The translations under genes were made by a program, and so were the position numbers. Below are positions 9,436 through 20,771 of a stretch of 64,000 nucleotides of DNA, in pieces. Position 1 is the stretch's first letter. Every line of letters starts with the position of its first letter. The DNA comes from Nephrocerus scutellatus (lineage: Eukaryota; Arthropoda; Insecta; Diptera; Pipunculidae), in contig OX352763.1 of NCBI GenBank assembly GCA_947095585.1, positions 47,583,481 through 47,647,480 of the forward strand, in the 5' to 3' direction. The notes beneath the pieces are model-generated. The model saw nothing but the letters and a program-made list of their open reading frames with translations. It was not told the origin of the DNA and did no database searches.

Positions 9436-10482
9436 ATGGCGAAGGACCTGGTGCGACTTCTAGTAGAGATACCGACCGAAAGGGGATCTAAAAACATCGT
9501 GTGTGCCTCTGCATACTTCCCCGGCGATGACTACAATATTCCGCCCATCGAGGTCCAGAAGCTCGTAAAATACTGCCAGGACAACAACCGACAATGTATA
9601 ATAGGTTGTGTTACAAATTCGCATCACATTGTCCGGGCAGTAGTGACATCAACAGAAGGGGTGAGTGTCTTTAAGAATATCTCATTAGTAGTAATTGTTA
9701 ATATAGGCTCGAAACCCACATTCACAAATGTAGTCCATTTATATCAAGTATCGTCGAAAACTGGCACGTGTCCGATGAAGCCTCTTTACGAACCTAAATC
9801 TACGGACTGGATTCTTTATCTGGAACTTATGCTCTCCAAGATAGATATGCTTCCTGCAACAATCGAGTCCATAGGGGACATAGATGAGGCAGCATATCAG
9901 TTAAATGATGTGTTGCTTTCCTCCTACAATGGCAGCTGTGTCTCCAAAACCAGTCTGAGCAATCGCAAGGTTCCCTGGTGGAATGACCGGCTGGCAAACT
10001 GAGGAGGAAAGTTAGAAAGCTTTTCAACATTGCTAAATTGATTAAGACCTGGGACGAATACAGGTTACGGAATATGGAAAAACATTGCTGATATCCGAGT
10101 AGCGGCACGAATCCACAAGGCACTCGTTATGGATCAAATAAATTGTGTAGGTTTACTGAAAAAGACAGATGGTAACTAAATGTCTAAACGTAAACTAAAC
10201 CGCGAGGACACAATTAGAACGTTACTTCAAGCTTATTTCCCCGGTTTGTCAAATATTGTTTCACATACATACCCTAATGCTCCTAACCACATGGCCCGCA
10301 TTAACAGCAAGGTAAATAGTTTATCCGGAAAAATATTTAGTCCAGATAAGGTTAGATGGGCCGTAGGTGATGGCATTTTTCCAGCGGTAATACAGAGAGC
10401 AATCGAGCTCATCCTGCCGGGTTTGATTGCTTTATTTAGAGGTTACATTCCCTATGCCTGGAGAAAGGTCAACGTAATTTTT
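9436..10482 (+). pseudogene. LOA-type LINE, copy A: endonuclease and RT entry fragments
   Basis: The frame from 9436 resembles the endonuclease of the LOA-type LINE at 14549-15189 (CASAYFPGDDYNIPPIEVQK against IASAYFAGDREEIPPPEVQE), but the catalytic CDANAH-type motif reads CVTNSHH and the middle is deleted. From about 9960 the post-endonuclease linker appears (VPWWNDRLA), then RT entry with LIALFRGYIPYAWRKVNVIF (10423-10482). Several frame changes. The RT is cut by an inserted element exactly at 10483. Confidence 0.7.
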
Positions 10483-11009
10483 AAATTCTCTATATTAACT
10501 TCGCGTGCCCGTGGCTGGCTGGTTGGCTGGCTGGTGGGCAAAATCTTGTGATCAATTTTTAACACAGTTCCTAAAGTCCGAATAACTCAAACTTTGCACA
10601 CATGTATGTGTATTTCCCATGACAATACTTTCTATTAAAATGTGGTGCTCCCATACAAATTTTTTAAAACATTTACCCGATTTTCTTCAAATTTTATACG
10701 CATGTGTATCTTCGATGGACAACACTTTTTGTAATAAGTTGGAAGTGATCGGGCTCCTGGGTCGAAGGGCACCAATACAAATTTTATAAAAAAAAGTACC
10801 CGATTTTTGTCAAATTCTATACGCATGTGTATCTCCGATGGACAACACTTTTTGTAAAAATTTGGAAGTGAAATGGCCCCGGGTCGGGGGGCTCTCTAAC
10901 AAAAATTTTAAAAAATTTACCCGATTTTATTCAAACTGCACATTGTGTATTCCCGATTAGAGACTTTACACGAAAAATTGTAATTGTAAATTGTAAGGGT
11001 TGTTTTATT
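10483..11009 (+). mobile_element. Short T-run-inserted element in LOA copy A
   Basis: Begins AAATTCTCTATATTAACTTC, then GCGTGCCCGTGG and a (GGCT)n tract, ~4 minisatellite units, and a tail ending GGGTTGTTTTATT. Removing it rejoins the RT reading frame: GTAATTTTT before it and ATCCCTAAA after it code for V-I-F-I-P-K. This defines both ends and shows insertion into a T-run with no long target duplication. Confidence 0.8.
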
Positions 11010-11365
11010 ATCCCTAAACGAGGCAATGGGCCTAGTGAACTACCTAAATCATACAGACCTATAAGTCTAACATCATTTGTTCTCAAAATTTGGGAAAAAC
11101 TTATTTATGTTCATATCAGAGCATGGCGAGATACATCTAGCCCTCTACACTCAAGTCAGTTAGTAAATAGAAAAGGTAAAAGACAGAGGGTGCCGTTTAC
11201 TATATAGTTAAAAAGATAACAGTAAATTTCCGTTCGAAAGAAAAAGCTCTGTTTTCTTTCCTTGAAATTGAGGGTGCTTTCGATAACACTGGATACGACT
11301 CAATAGCAAGAGCAATCAGTAGCAGAGGTATTGAGGACTCGACCAATCAATGGATAATGTAGAAA
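11010..11365 (+). pseudogene. LOA copy A: RT fingers/palm fragment
   Basis: Resumes with PKRGNG and SYRPISLTSFVLK (near 11050), then a palm piece FLEIEGAFDNT (near 11260), both shared with the LOA element at 15960-16250. Frame changes and internal loss between them. It ends abruptly where an endonuclease piece begins. Confidence 0.7.
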
Positions 11366-11595
11366 TCGTAAGGCTCGAAACCCACATTCATAAATGCGCT
11401 TCGCGAAGAGGTACTTGACCTCACACTGGCCAGTCCATTTATATCAAGTATCGTCGAAAACTGGCATGTGTCCGATGATGCCTCTTTGTCTGACCATCAA
11501 CACATCAGGGTTTACCTTCCAGGCAGATTGGCACACGCTTCTTCCAGATACGATCCTAAGTCTACGGATTCTGCGTCGGTGACTGCAGCTAAGGG
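11366..11595 (+). pseudogene. Displaced endonuclease C-terminal fragment
   Basis: Codes for the end of a LOA-type endonuclease (SKPTF, EEVLDLTLASPF, then LSDHQHI), which should lie before the RT but here follows its palm fragment. The same segment, shortened, also occurs at 9707-9790 in its proper place. A rearrangement or partial duplication is implied. Confidence 0.6.
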
Positions 11596-11631
11596 CTGTC
11601 CTTTTTCCCTTTCTGTGGTCACTCGTGAGAC

Positions 11632-12496
11632 TTGGCGATATTAGTAAGCGGTAAGCACATAACGACCATTACAAATGTCATGCAAGGTTCGTTACTTTAC
11701 ATCTTAGAATGGTGCAGTAGAGAAGGGATTTCTATTAATCCTTGCAAAACCGTTGTAGTGCCTTTCACGAAGCGAAGTCAGTCCGAGTTGGGACCTATCA
11801 TCATCAAAGGCACCACCTTAGATTATTTTAGTGAGGTTTAATATCTCGGCACCATCCTTGATAAACGGCTAAACTGGAATTCTCATATAAAGTTCTCGAA
11901 CGTGCCACGAGGGTCTTGTGGCCCAGTAGACGCCTCTACGGCAGAACTTGGGGTCTGAATCCTAAAATGATACATTGCATGCATAATATGATGGTGAAAG
12001 CTATTATCACGTACGCGGCCATCGTTTGGTGGCCGAAGGTTCTTGAAATGACAACGGCAATTAAGCTTCAGAAGCTACAAAAATTACCTGCCTAGGAATA
12101 ACAGGTGCCATGCGCACCTGCCTTTCGGCTGCATTAGAAGCTGTTGTAGGGCCTTCACCCCTGCCAATCTTCATTAGGAAGACGGCCGCTAGATGTCCTA
12201 TTAAGCTGCAACTAGAATACGGGCTTAAATCAGTTGACTACGTGGGACACCTGAAAATTCTTGACTCAATTCCTGAAAGAGACACCGAAGTCTCGAAACA
12301 AATGGGTATGAGTCCCATGGTTTAACAGGCCATTTAGGTCTGCGCTATGATTAAGCTTAGGAAGTATATTATCGGCGCTATTATTTATATCTTTTCAGAT
12401 AGTCAAGCAGCACAGAAAGCTTTATCATCCAACATTATGGACTACAAAGCAGTTAAATGCTGCTACGAGCCACTGCAATCCCTAGCAAGGCATAAC
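11632..12496 (+). pseudogene. LOA copy A: RT thumb and RNase H fragments
   Basis: 11632-11841 keeps the segment after the palm (ILEWCSREGISINPCKTVVV, matching VNPSKTTLV of the full LOA element), followed by YLGTILDKRLNW in another frame. 12110-12325 matches the thumb region (MRTCLSAALEAVVG). 12390-12490 holds an RNase H piece with SDSQAAQKAL. Multiple stops. It ends at 12496, where LTR minisatellite takes over. Confidence 0.65.
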
Positions 12497-12830
12497 AGGG
12501 TGAACTACGCTCACGCATCGTTCAGGATTCTCACTTGTCTCAGGCTCACGCCCACAAGTCGCTCAGGACTCTCACATGCCTCAGGCGCACGCCAGCACGT
12601 CGCCCAGGATCTACGCTCGTCTAAGGCTAGCGCATCACTCAGGACTCACGCTCGTCCAAGGCTAGCGCATCGCTCAGGATTTATGCTTGTCTCCGGCTTA
12701 AATTATAAGTAATCAGAATAAAGAAATTAAGAAAACATAATTCGAAGAGTCACCAAATATAAATTTTATTGTAACGATCCCTTTCTCTAAACCCTGATCA
12801 CGCTAAGTTTACCCCGGCTGGGAAAACTCC
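12497..12830 (+). repeat. LTR fragment of the Osvaldo-like family
   Basis: 81-bp minisatellite, the AAGGCTAGCGCATC units and the R/U5 end, as at 1440-1750. It stops at GGGAAAACTCCG, just short of the TTACA end, where minisatellite sequence sharing CTCCGATGG begins. Confidence 0.75.
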
Positions 12831-12996
12831 GATGGAAAACACTTTTTGTAAAAATTTTGGAGACCACCGGGCCCCAGGGTCGTGGTGCCCCAAAATTTTT
12901 TTTTTAAAAATTTAACCCGATTTTCATCAAATTATATACACATGTGTATCTCCGATGGACAACACTTTTTGTAAAAAATTTGGATACCCCGGGCCG
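12831..12996 (+). repeat. ~110-bp minisatellite fragment
   Basis: One and a half units. The junction with the LTR at 12827-12835 shares the short string CTCCGATGG, so microhomology-guided joining is plausible. Confidence 0.65.
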
Positions 12997-13025
12997 GTCC
13001 TAATCCAGCGGATCAAGCTGAGCGG

Positions 13026-14522
13026 ATGCTTCGCGACGAACCCTGCAAGAGACCCAGGCTTAGTCGAGGGGGCATGATCTCCAGACCAGCTAGGGGCAGA
13101 GGTGCGGTTACGGTAAGGGGGATACTGGGGCATTCGACCCGTGAACCCGAACCGAAACCCAGCACCAGCAGAGTGGTGGTTCGAGCGGAGCAGAAGCCCC
13201 ACCTTGACCCGCGTAAGAAACCTGATATCGGTCGAGGGGGCATGACCACAAGACTGACGAAGGGTGGTGGGGGGGACCCCAAGGCGCGGCTGGGGCTATC
13301 CCGCCAACCCGAGGGTGAAGCCTCCACCAGTAGGCAGCAAGTGCTGACGCCGCAGCTTGGTACATCAGCGGATAGTTCGGGGTCTCTCCCCAATTGTCCG
13401 CCGACCACTGTCCCCAAGGTGACGCTGGTAGCAGTCTCCAAATCTAAGCCGAAAGGCTTAGACCCTGAGAAAGGGTCTCAGTGGGGCGGGGACTAGACAC
13501 TATCTCCTTGAGCAGGGCATAGAACCCGCACAAGCGAGGAAGGAGGTAGACGATAGGAAATTGGCGGTTGTAGGAGAGCTCCCGTCGTCATTCCCCAGGG
13601 GGCGAAGAGGGGGCCATCGGTCCTCATTCCACCACCTACGGTGGACAAGAGATTGTGGGAGGGCACCGGGCAGTCGACCAGTGCCCCCTTCGGGGGTAGC
13701 GGGGGCTCTCAGCCTAGCTATGCGGAGGCCACTAAGCAAGTCAGGGTTGCTATCTTCGCGGAGCATGATCCGGAGGAGACACTGACCCACGAGCAGTTGG
13801 CAAGTTTGGAGGAATCCATCCTGGATGAGGTGGCGCTGGGCTGTGAGGTCAAAATTGGCTTCGACGGCGTCCACTTCAGGCCAGGGATGATTCTAGTCGA
13901 CTGTTGCGATGGACGCTCGGCGGCTTGTCTTAAGGCACATGCTCCAACCCTTTCGAAGTGGAAGGGACCGAAGCATTAGGCCAGGGACGGGGACGACATA
14001 CTCAAGCCGATTATTATGTCGGTGTTTCTGCCACGAAGCAATCGGCAGGGGCTGGAGCGCTCCATCTCCCTGATTGGAGCACAGAATGTGGGACTCCACG
14101 TAGATATGTGGAAGGTCATCGGCTGTCGGGAGGAAAGGGGTGGAGTATTCGCCACAATTTCCACTGACTCCCGCGGCAGGGATGTTATAAAAGAGGCAGG
14201 TCACTCCATAAGATATCGGTATGGCAAGATATCGGTGGGTGGCCTGAAGAAGAAGGAAGGCTCACAGGTGGAGAAGGGGCAGAAAGACCCTCCCGCCCTA
14301 GCAGCAGATGACCCCCAGGGGTTAGGTACAATGAATACAGAAGGAGAAGCGGAAGCAGAAGAGGTACCCATTATGAAAGACCTCGCTGCCCTTCCCCAAC
14401 CGTACATTTTACAAGACGAGCTGGAGGCGATCCGACAGCTAGAAGAGGACGAGTTGCTGGAGGAGATCCAGCACCTCGAGCTAGAGACTGGAGAGGGGCA
14501 GCTGCCCTCTTCAGATAATTAG
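13026..14522 (+). pseudogene. LINE ORF1 with DUF4780-like domain
   Basis: Three frame pieces: 13026-13493 (basic, Arg/Gly/Pro-rich N-terminus, probably RNA-binding), about 13640-13976 (SYAEATKQVRVAIFAEHDPE, then LTHEQLASLEESILDEV and FRPGMILVDCCDG) and 14016-14519 (LERSISLIGAQNVGLHVDMW, GGVFATISTDS, YRYGKISVGG, then a long Glu-rich tail). The second and third pieces fit the DUF4780 domain common in ORF1 of insect LINEs of this type. Two or more frameshifts separate them. Confidence 0.75.
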
Positions 14523-14528
14523 ATAATG

Positions 14529-15190
14529 ACAGCACACGCATTGCTCAGGTGAACACCCATAAGGCCAAAGGGGCAGCCGCCGTGGTGGCCAGGACTTTCA
14601 GCAAACAACATCTGGGGCTAGTGCTGGTCCAGGAACCCTGGTTCTACAAGGGACAGATATGTGGTCTATCTTGCAGTGATGCAAAGGTGATATATGAAGT
14701 GGGGCAGGTTGCCCCACGAGCCTGCATCGTCGTTAGAAATAGTATTAATTATCTATCTCTATCAGAATTTATAACCCAGGATGTGGTGTAGTTTAATGTA
14801 GACGGCACGCACTGGGAGATAGTTATCGCTTCGGCCTACTTTGCCGGGGACAGGGAAGAAATACCGCCCCCAGAAGTACAAGAACAGGTAGAACATTGCC
14901 GAAGGCTTAGTAAACCTCTACTAATCGGGTGCGATGCCAATGCACATAACGAAGAATGGGGGAGCACCGACACAAATAAGAGGGGTGAGTACCTTTTAGA
15001 GTTTTTGGTGAAGAAAAACCTAGATATTTACAATGTAGGTAGTATTCCAACATTTGTGACTAGGGTTAGGGAAGAGGTACTCGACATCACCTTCGGAACT
15101 CCGACAGTGAGTCGTTTACTCAATAAGTGGAGGGTCTCCTCCGAACCAACTCTGTCAGACCATAGATTAATTTTGTTTGAATTGAATTAG
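14529..15190 (+). pseudogene. LINE ORF2 endonuclease domain (APE-type)
   Basis: Motifs in order: LVLVQEPWFYKGQI (Glu of the active site, near 14618), IASAYFAGDREEIPPP (near 14827), LLIGCDANAHNEEWGS (the D-x-N pair, near 14921) and SDHRLILFELN (Asp-His, near 15158). Known: this domain nicks target DNA to prime reverse transcription. A TAG at 14789 and a frame change near 14549 interrupt an otherwise complete domain. Confidence 0.8.
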
Positions 15191-17275
15191 AAACCCCAGA
15201 AAGAAAAGTTGGGAAAAATTTAGAATCTATTTACAGAGCAATCTACTGCATGCTTCAGTTCAAAGAGTGGCCAGGTGCCCGCATGAGCTAAAATGCGCAG
15301 CAGTGGAAATGACTAGGGCAATCTCTGACGCATATGAGTCGAGCTGCCCTATGAGTTCACCCAAAGGGGGTAATGATGTTCGATGGTGGAACGTAGAACT
15401 TTCAGCCCATCGAAGGCAGATAAGAAAACTTTTCAAGACCGCCAAGAGAATGGGCAATTGGCAGCAATACAGAGAGTCTTTCACGACATATAATACAGAA
15501 GTGAGAAGAGCAAAGCGCAGAAGTTTTCGTAACTATGTGAGGAGGTAAAAAACACTAAGGAGTCTGCCAGACTTTACAAAGCGATGGCAAAAGACACTAG
15601 TTGTTTCAAGGCTTCACTGAGAAACCATGAAGGTGAGTTCACAGGGAACGAAGAGCAGAGAGCTCTCCTCCTCTTGAGAATTCACTTCCCGGGGAGTACA
15701 GTGAACAGTACCGAATCTGATATGGGCATAAACTACCGTAGATTAGAGAAGACTGGAAGAAAGCCTCGGAGATATGCACTGAGCAAAGAATCCGTTGGGC
15801 AGTTAAAAGCTTCCAGCCTTTTAAATCAGCAGGTGTGGATGGGATAATCCCAGCAGTCATGCAAATGGGGCTAGACAATCTCCTTTCATGCCTACTAAGA
15901 ATATTTAGAAGAAGTCTAGCACTCGGGTACATACCGAAAAGCTAGAGAAGGGCTCGGGTGGTATTTATACCTAAGGTAGGGAAGAAGGATCCCACACACC
16001 CAAAGTCCTACAGACCAATCAGTCTCACCTCGTTTGTCCTAAAGACTATTGAAAAGGTTATCGACAACTATTTAAGGTCGACTATACTGGTAAAAGAACC
16101 ACTGCATTTCAGTCAACACGCATACAGAGCGGGCAGATCTACGGAGACCGCACTGTGGGAACTGACGGAAAGCATAGAGGGCTCCCTCGCAAGTAAGGAA
16201 ATCGCTCTTTGTGCCTTCCTAGATATCGAAGGGGCGTTTGACAACGCATCACATGAGGCGATAAGAAATGCTCTGCAAAATAAAACAGTAGACGGCACAA
16301 TCAGTAAATGAATGTGCGAGATGCTAATCACCAGAACAGCAGAAACCATAGTCGGTGACAAAACGATTATGGTGAACACGACAAGAGGGTGCCCACAAGA
16401 AGGAGTACTCTCTCCGCTACTGTGGAGCATCCTTGTAGACGAACTACTTCAGCGACTAGCTGAAGCAGGAAGTGTAACCCAGGGTTACGCGGACGATATA
16501 GTCATTGTGGCCAGGGGGAAGTGCGAGGAAGTTCTATGTGACATAGTTCAAAATGGACTAAATATCACAAGCAGATGGTGCCAAGAGGTGGGACTTAGGG
16601 TGAACCCAAGCAAAACCACACTGGTTCCCTTCACCAACAGAAGGAAATTGGGGCGAATGCGACCAATAACCCTCAATGGCGAAGTGATCTCATTCAGCGA
16701 AGAGGTCAAGTACCTTGGTCTGATATTAGACAAGAGACTGCTATGGAATAAACATCAGCAGACAGTAATAAAATAATCTCGAAGAGCGCTCATGGTGTGC
16801 AGAAGGGTGGCAGGTAAATCATGGGGAGTAAGCCCCAAAATAATACACTGGATGTATACTATGATAGTTTTACCAATGATCACCTACGGAGCAGTGGCAT
16901 GGGCAGGTAGAACCAAGCTAAGCACCACAAAGAGAGAATTGGAAAAGGTACAAAGGCTAGCTTGTGTCCTAATCACTGGAGCTATGAGAACCTGCCCCAC
17001 GGCGGATATGGAGGTAATTGGGCTACTCCCGCTGCATATAGTAGTAGAGGGCAAATCCAATGAAACCATAGTACGTTTGACCAAGGTTGGCTGCTTCACG
17101 GGTAGCAGAGCTGGTAGCTTAATAAAATCACTAACCAAGCTAACCCCTGTGGCATGCATGCCATGTGACAACATGGTGCAAAAGCTTGAGTTCAAAAAGA
17201 ATTATGAGGTCAAACTAAGCACCAAGACGGACTTCAGGTCCGAAACAGATTACAAGATACATCCAGGAACTATAA
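15191..17275 (+). pseudogene. LINE ORF2 reverse transcriptase
   Basis: After a linker with DVRWWNVELSAHRRQIRKLF (near 15377), the RT shows SYRPISLTSFVLK (near 16007), FLDIEGAFDNASHEAI (palm motif A, near 16217), RGCPQEGVLSPLLWSILVDE (near 16384), YADD (16486-16497), VGLRVNPSKTTLVPF and EVKYLGLILDKRLLWN. A stop at 16309, another at 16774 and a frame change near 15840 interrupt it. All catalytic aspartates are present. Confidence 0.85.
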
Positions 17276-17700
17276 AATGGTATACGGATGGATCAAAGAA
17301 GGCGGATGGCACAGGTGCGGGGTAATAGGGCCACGAACCAAGTACTCTGAAGCAATGGGCCATTATGCGAGTATCTTCCAGGCAGAGGTTCACGCCATAG
17401 AAAGATGCGCTCAATTCAATCTGGATAGGAAATACATGAGACAGGAATTAGCTATGATGTCAGACAGCCAAGCTGCACTAAAAGCTTTAGATGCATTCCA
17501 CATCACGTCTAGACTGGTGGAAGAATGCAAAACAAAGTTAAACAAACTTGGTGAAGACAACTGGGTGCTGGGACACATAGGCATAGAAGGTAACGAACAA
17601 GCGGACAAGCTCGCAAATAAAGGGGCAGAGACTCCGCTAGTAGGGCCGGAACCCTTTTGTGGAATTGGGTACCGTATTATGCGTGAAGAAATACGCAATA
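17276..17700 (+). pseudogene. LINE ORF2 RNase H domain
   Basis: WYTDGSKKADGTGAG (first catalytic Asp, 17279-17323), then after a +1 shift the Glu-bearing FQAEVHAIERCAQF (near 17379), MMSDSQAALKAL (second Asp, near 17456) and LGHIGIEGNEQADKLANKGA (His/Asp, near 17569). All four catalytic acids can be placed. It removes RNA from the cDNA hybrid in this family. Confidence 0.85.
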
Positions 17701-17739
17701 TAGGGAAACAAAAACCGCTTCAGAAAGGTGGGAGGGAGG

Positions 17740-18039
17740 TCCCGATCAATAATGAGACTAAGTAGGGGTAATGTTAAAATAATTACGGGGTTCCTAACAG
17801 GGCACTGTAAGCTGAAGGGACACCTAAAGAAAATTAAATTAGAAGAGGATGACAGCTGCAGGTTATGTGGAGAATCGGAGGAGACCTCGTGGCATCTTCT
17901 CAACGACTGCGGAGCAACGATCCGCCAGAGAAGGGACCAGCTGGGAACTCACGCTTTCTCCGAGCTTGAACGTCATTCATTGGAACCTCTCCATATCATT
18001 AGGTTCCTAAAGGACATTGGTATGGAGGGAGTGTTCTAG
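17740..18039 (+). pseudogene. LINE ORF2 C-terminal Cys/His motif
   Basis: Reads GNVKIITGFLTGHCKLKGHL, then CRLCGESEETSWHLLNDC (C-x2-C-x8-H-x4-C, near 17857) and a terminal helix ending at TAG 18037-18039. This motif closes ORF2 in I and LOA-type LINEs and probably binds nucleic acid. Open, but in a different frame from the RNase H part. Confidence 0.75.
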
Positions 18040-18154
18040 GGGTGGGCAGGCACCTTCCCTATAGCGCTAGTCGTTGGGTGGTGGGGGGGGGGGTGCAATA
18101 GATCCACAAGGGTTGCAGTGCCATTGATTTAACACCTATACCATCATCATCAAT
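18040..18154 (+). other. LINE 3' UTR with poly-G run and (CAT)n end
   Basis: Contains a run of ten G at 18084-18093 and ends ACCATCATCATCAATG, the simple-repeat type of 3' end common in this group. Minisatellite follows at once. Confidence 0.6.
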
Positions 18155-18903
18155 GCCCCAACAAATTTTTTAAAAAAATTAACCAGAATTTTTTCAAATT
18201 GTATATCTACATCTCCGATGGACAAAACTTTTTGTAAAACTTTTGGTGACCCCGGGCACCGGGGTCGTATACAATTTTTTTTTAAAAATTAACCCAACTT
18301 TCTTCCAATTTAACACAGGGTGTACCTCCGATGGACAACACTTATTGTAGAAATTTTACAGACGCCGGGCCCTGGGGTCGTGGGGCCTCATACAAATTTA
18401 AAATAAAAATTAACCCGATTTTGGTAAAATTTTATACACATGTGTATCTCCGATAGACAAAACTTTTTGGACAACTTTTGAGCGAATGGGCTCTGAGGCC
18501 CGAGGGGTGCCCGTGTAAATTTTTTAAAAATTAGCTTGATTTTCTTCAAATTTTAATCATATGTTTATCCTAATGGACAAAAGTTTTTGTAAAATTTTTG
18601 GAGCGAATGGGCCCTGAGAGCCGGGGGCGGGGCCATACATTTTTTTTAAAAACTTAGCCCGATTTAATTTAAATTTTAAACATATGTGTATCTCCGATAG
18701 ACCGAACTTTTTGTAAAAAATTTTGAGTTTTTGATAATAATTTTTCCCATACAAATTTTTTTTACTCATGTGTATCTCCGATGAGAATAGTTTATGGAAA
18801 ATATTATTAATTTTTTCCAAATTAACCCGGTTCAAAATTTGCACACGTCCCCTATTAAATAATTTACATAAAAAATTTTATTTTTTTATGGGTTGTTTTT
18901 TTT
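18155..18903 (+). repeat. ~110-bp minisatellite array, paralog of 7608-8365
   Basis: Unit-by-unit match to the array at 7608-8365, including the tail ATGGGTTG plus T-run and the same sequence after it. It marks the left edge of the duplicated segment B, joined directly to the LINE 3' end. Confidence 0.8.
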
Positions 18904-19945
18904 ACATATAATACCACGTTTTTATTCTTTAACTTCCACTTGACATTTCTTTTGTACAACAACTATAATACAGAGCTCCGCCTTGCTACGATGGTAGCAT
19001 GCCACTCCCAAGACCGTGTAAAGGAGAAGTGTTGGAGGCAATGGACTAGCCTATCCTCAGTGAAATATATTCCTTATCCAAGGTGGATCTTAGTCGCTAA
19101 TAAGCAGACTCCGAATACCTGGCGACTTTCGGTTTAAATCAGTCTTCCCATGGCAAACCGAACTGTGTCATGGGTGAGTCTTCCATAAGTTCAGACGGCG
19201 TTGCCATACAGGCCCCATCCGTAACTCACGTGTGTGTCGGCTTAGTGGATGTAGAATCTTGTAACGAGGTTTTCCCAGCAGGGGTAGTCCTCAGTGTGAC
19301 CAGGGTTTTGTTTAGAGTAGAGGTCGTTACAATAAAAAGATTTCTTTGTTTAGGTTCTCGGATTTTCGTTTTCTTTATTCAGTTAATATTTAATATTTCT
19401 TTCAGTCTTTATTCAAATTTCATTTAAAAATTATTTGTGGCTCCCTGAGGTGCGTAGCGATGGGCTTCTAGCGACGCCTCCTCGGCAACGCGTGATGTCG
19501 TAAAATGGGTTTTCTTTCAAGCGGTGCCTCCTTGGCAGCGCGTGATATCGTTATTGGTACTTTATAGTATTGTGCGTTCTAGCGATGCCTCCTTGGCAGC
19601 ACGTGATTTCGTGGCGATCTGTTGTCTAGCGATGCCTCCTTGGCGGCGCGTGATGTAGTGGCAATGTGTTGTTTAGCGATGCCTCATTGGCAGCGCGTGA
19701 TGGTGTGGCGGTGTTGTTTCTAGCGATGCCTCCTTGACAGCGCATGATGTCGTGGTGATGTGTTTTCTAGCGATGCCTCCTTGATAGCGCCTGGCGTTGT
19801 GATTTGTTTTCTAGCGATGCCTCCCTGGCAGCGCGTGGCGTTGCACTGTGTTGTATTCCTATGGCAAAGAGATTAGAAAATTATGTTTATTTAATATAAA
19901 GTTATGTACGTGTTCGATATAATGTTCTGATTCTAATTCCAGAAT
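18904..19945 (-). repeat. Inverted LTR-like relic, paralog of 8366-9430
   Basis: Collinear with the first copy, lacking ~40 bases near 19085. It contains the ~47-bp minisatellite at 19450-19840 with the same number of units. Confidence 0.5.
19450..19840 (+). repeat. ~47-bp minisatellite, second array
   Basis: Same unit order and private variants (for example CTCATTGG in one unit) as at 8950-9335, so the array was copied whole. Confidence 0.85.
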
Positions 19946-19947
19946 TC

Positions 19948-20693
19948 ATGGCGAAGGACCTGGTGGGACTTCTAGTAGAGCTACCGACCGAAAGGGGATC
20001 TAATAACATCGTGTGTGCCTCTGCATACTTCCCCGGCGATGACTACAACATTCCGCCTATCGAGGTTCAGAAGCTCGTAAAATACTGCCAGGACAACAAC
20101 CGACAATGTATAATAGGTTCTGTTACAAATTAGCATTACATTGTCCGGGCAGTAGTAGGTAGGTAGGTAGGTAGTAGGAAAGTTAGAAAGCTTTTCAACA
20201 TTGCTAAATTGATGAAGAGCTGGGACGAATACAGATTACGGAATATAACTCAGAATTGATACGATCCAAACGTGCTGCGAAAACATTGCTGATATCCGAG
20301 TAGCGGCACGAATTCACAAGGCACTCGTAATGGATCAAATAAATTGTGTAGGTTTACTGAAAAAGAAAGATGGTAACTAAACGTCTAAACGTAAACTAAG
20401 CCGCGAGGACACAATTAGAACGTTACTTCAAGCTTATTTCCCCGGTTTGTCAAATATTGTTTCACATACATACCCATAATGCTCCTAACCACATGGCCCG
20501 CATTGACAGCAAGGTAAATAGTTTATCCAGAAAAATATTTAGTCCAGATAAGGTTAGATGGGCCGTAGGCTCCTTTCAACCATTTAAAGCCCAATATGGT
20601 GATGGCATTTTTCCAGCGCTAATACAGAGAGCAATCGAGCTCATCCTTCCGGGTTTGATTGCTTTATTTAGAGGTTACATTCCCTATTTTTTT
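19948..20693 (+). pseudogene. LOA-type LINE, copy B, left part
   Basis: Parallel to 9436-10455. The endonuclease stops at TAG 20131, a (TAGG)n microsatellite sits at 20155-20178, and most of the linker is deleted. The RT entry piece GDGIFPALIQRAIELILPGL is kept and includes ten residues (from GSFQPFKAQY) lost in copy A. Cut at 20693 by the minus-strand LINE. Confidence 0.7.
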
Positions 20694-20771
20694 TTTATTT
20701 TTTTTATAATGTACACACGCTAAAGGGGTTTGCACCCTTATAATTTTTAGCACAGCGTGGGCGTTAGAAAA

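Larger units (their letters stand above)
12997..18154 (+). mobile_element. LOA-type LINE, near full length
   Basis: Order seen: ORF1 (13026-14522), endonuclease, RT, RNase H, C-terminal Cys/His motif, 3' UTR ending in CATCATCATCAA. This order with RNase H fits the LOA group; other RNase H-bearing clades such as I are possible. It sits between minisatellite on both sides. All domains can be recognised, but in-frame stops and frame changes make it inactive. Confidence 0.8.
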
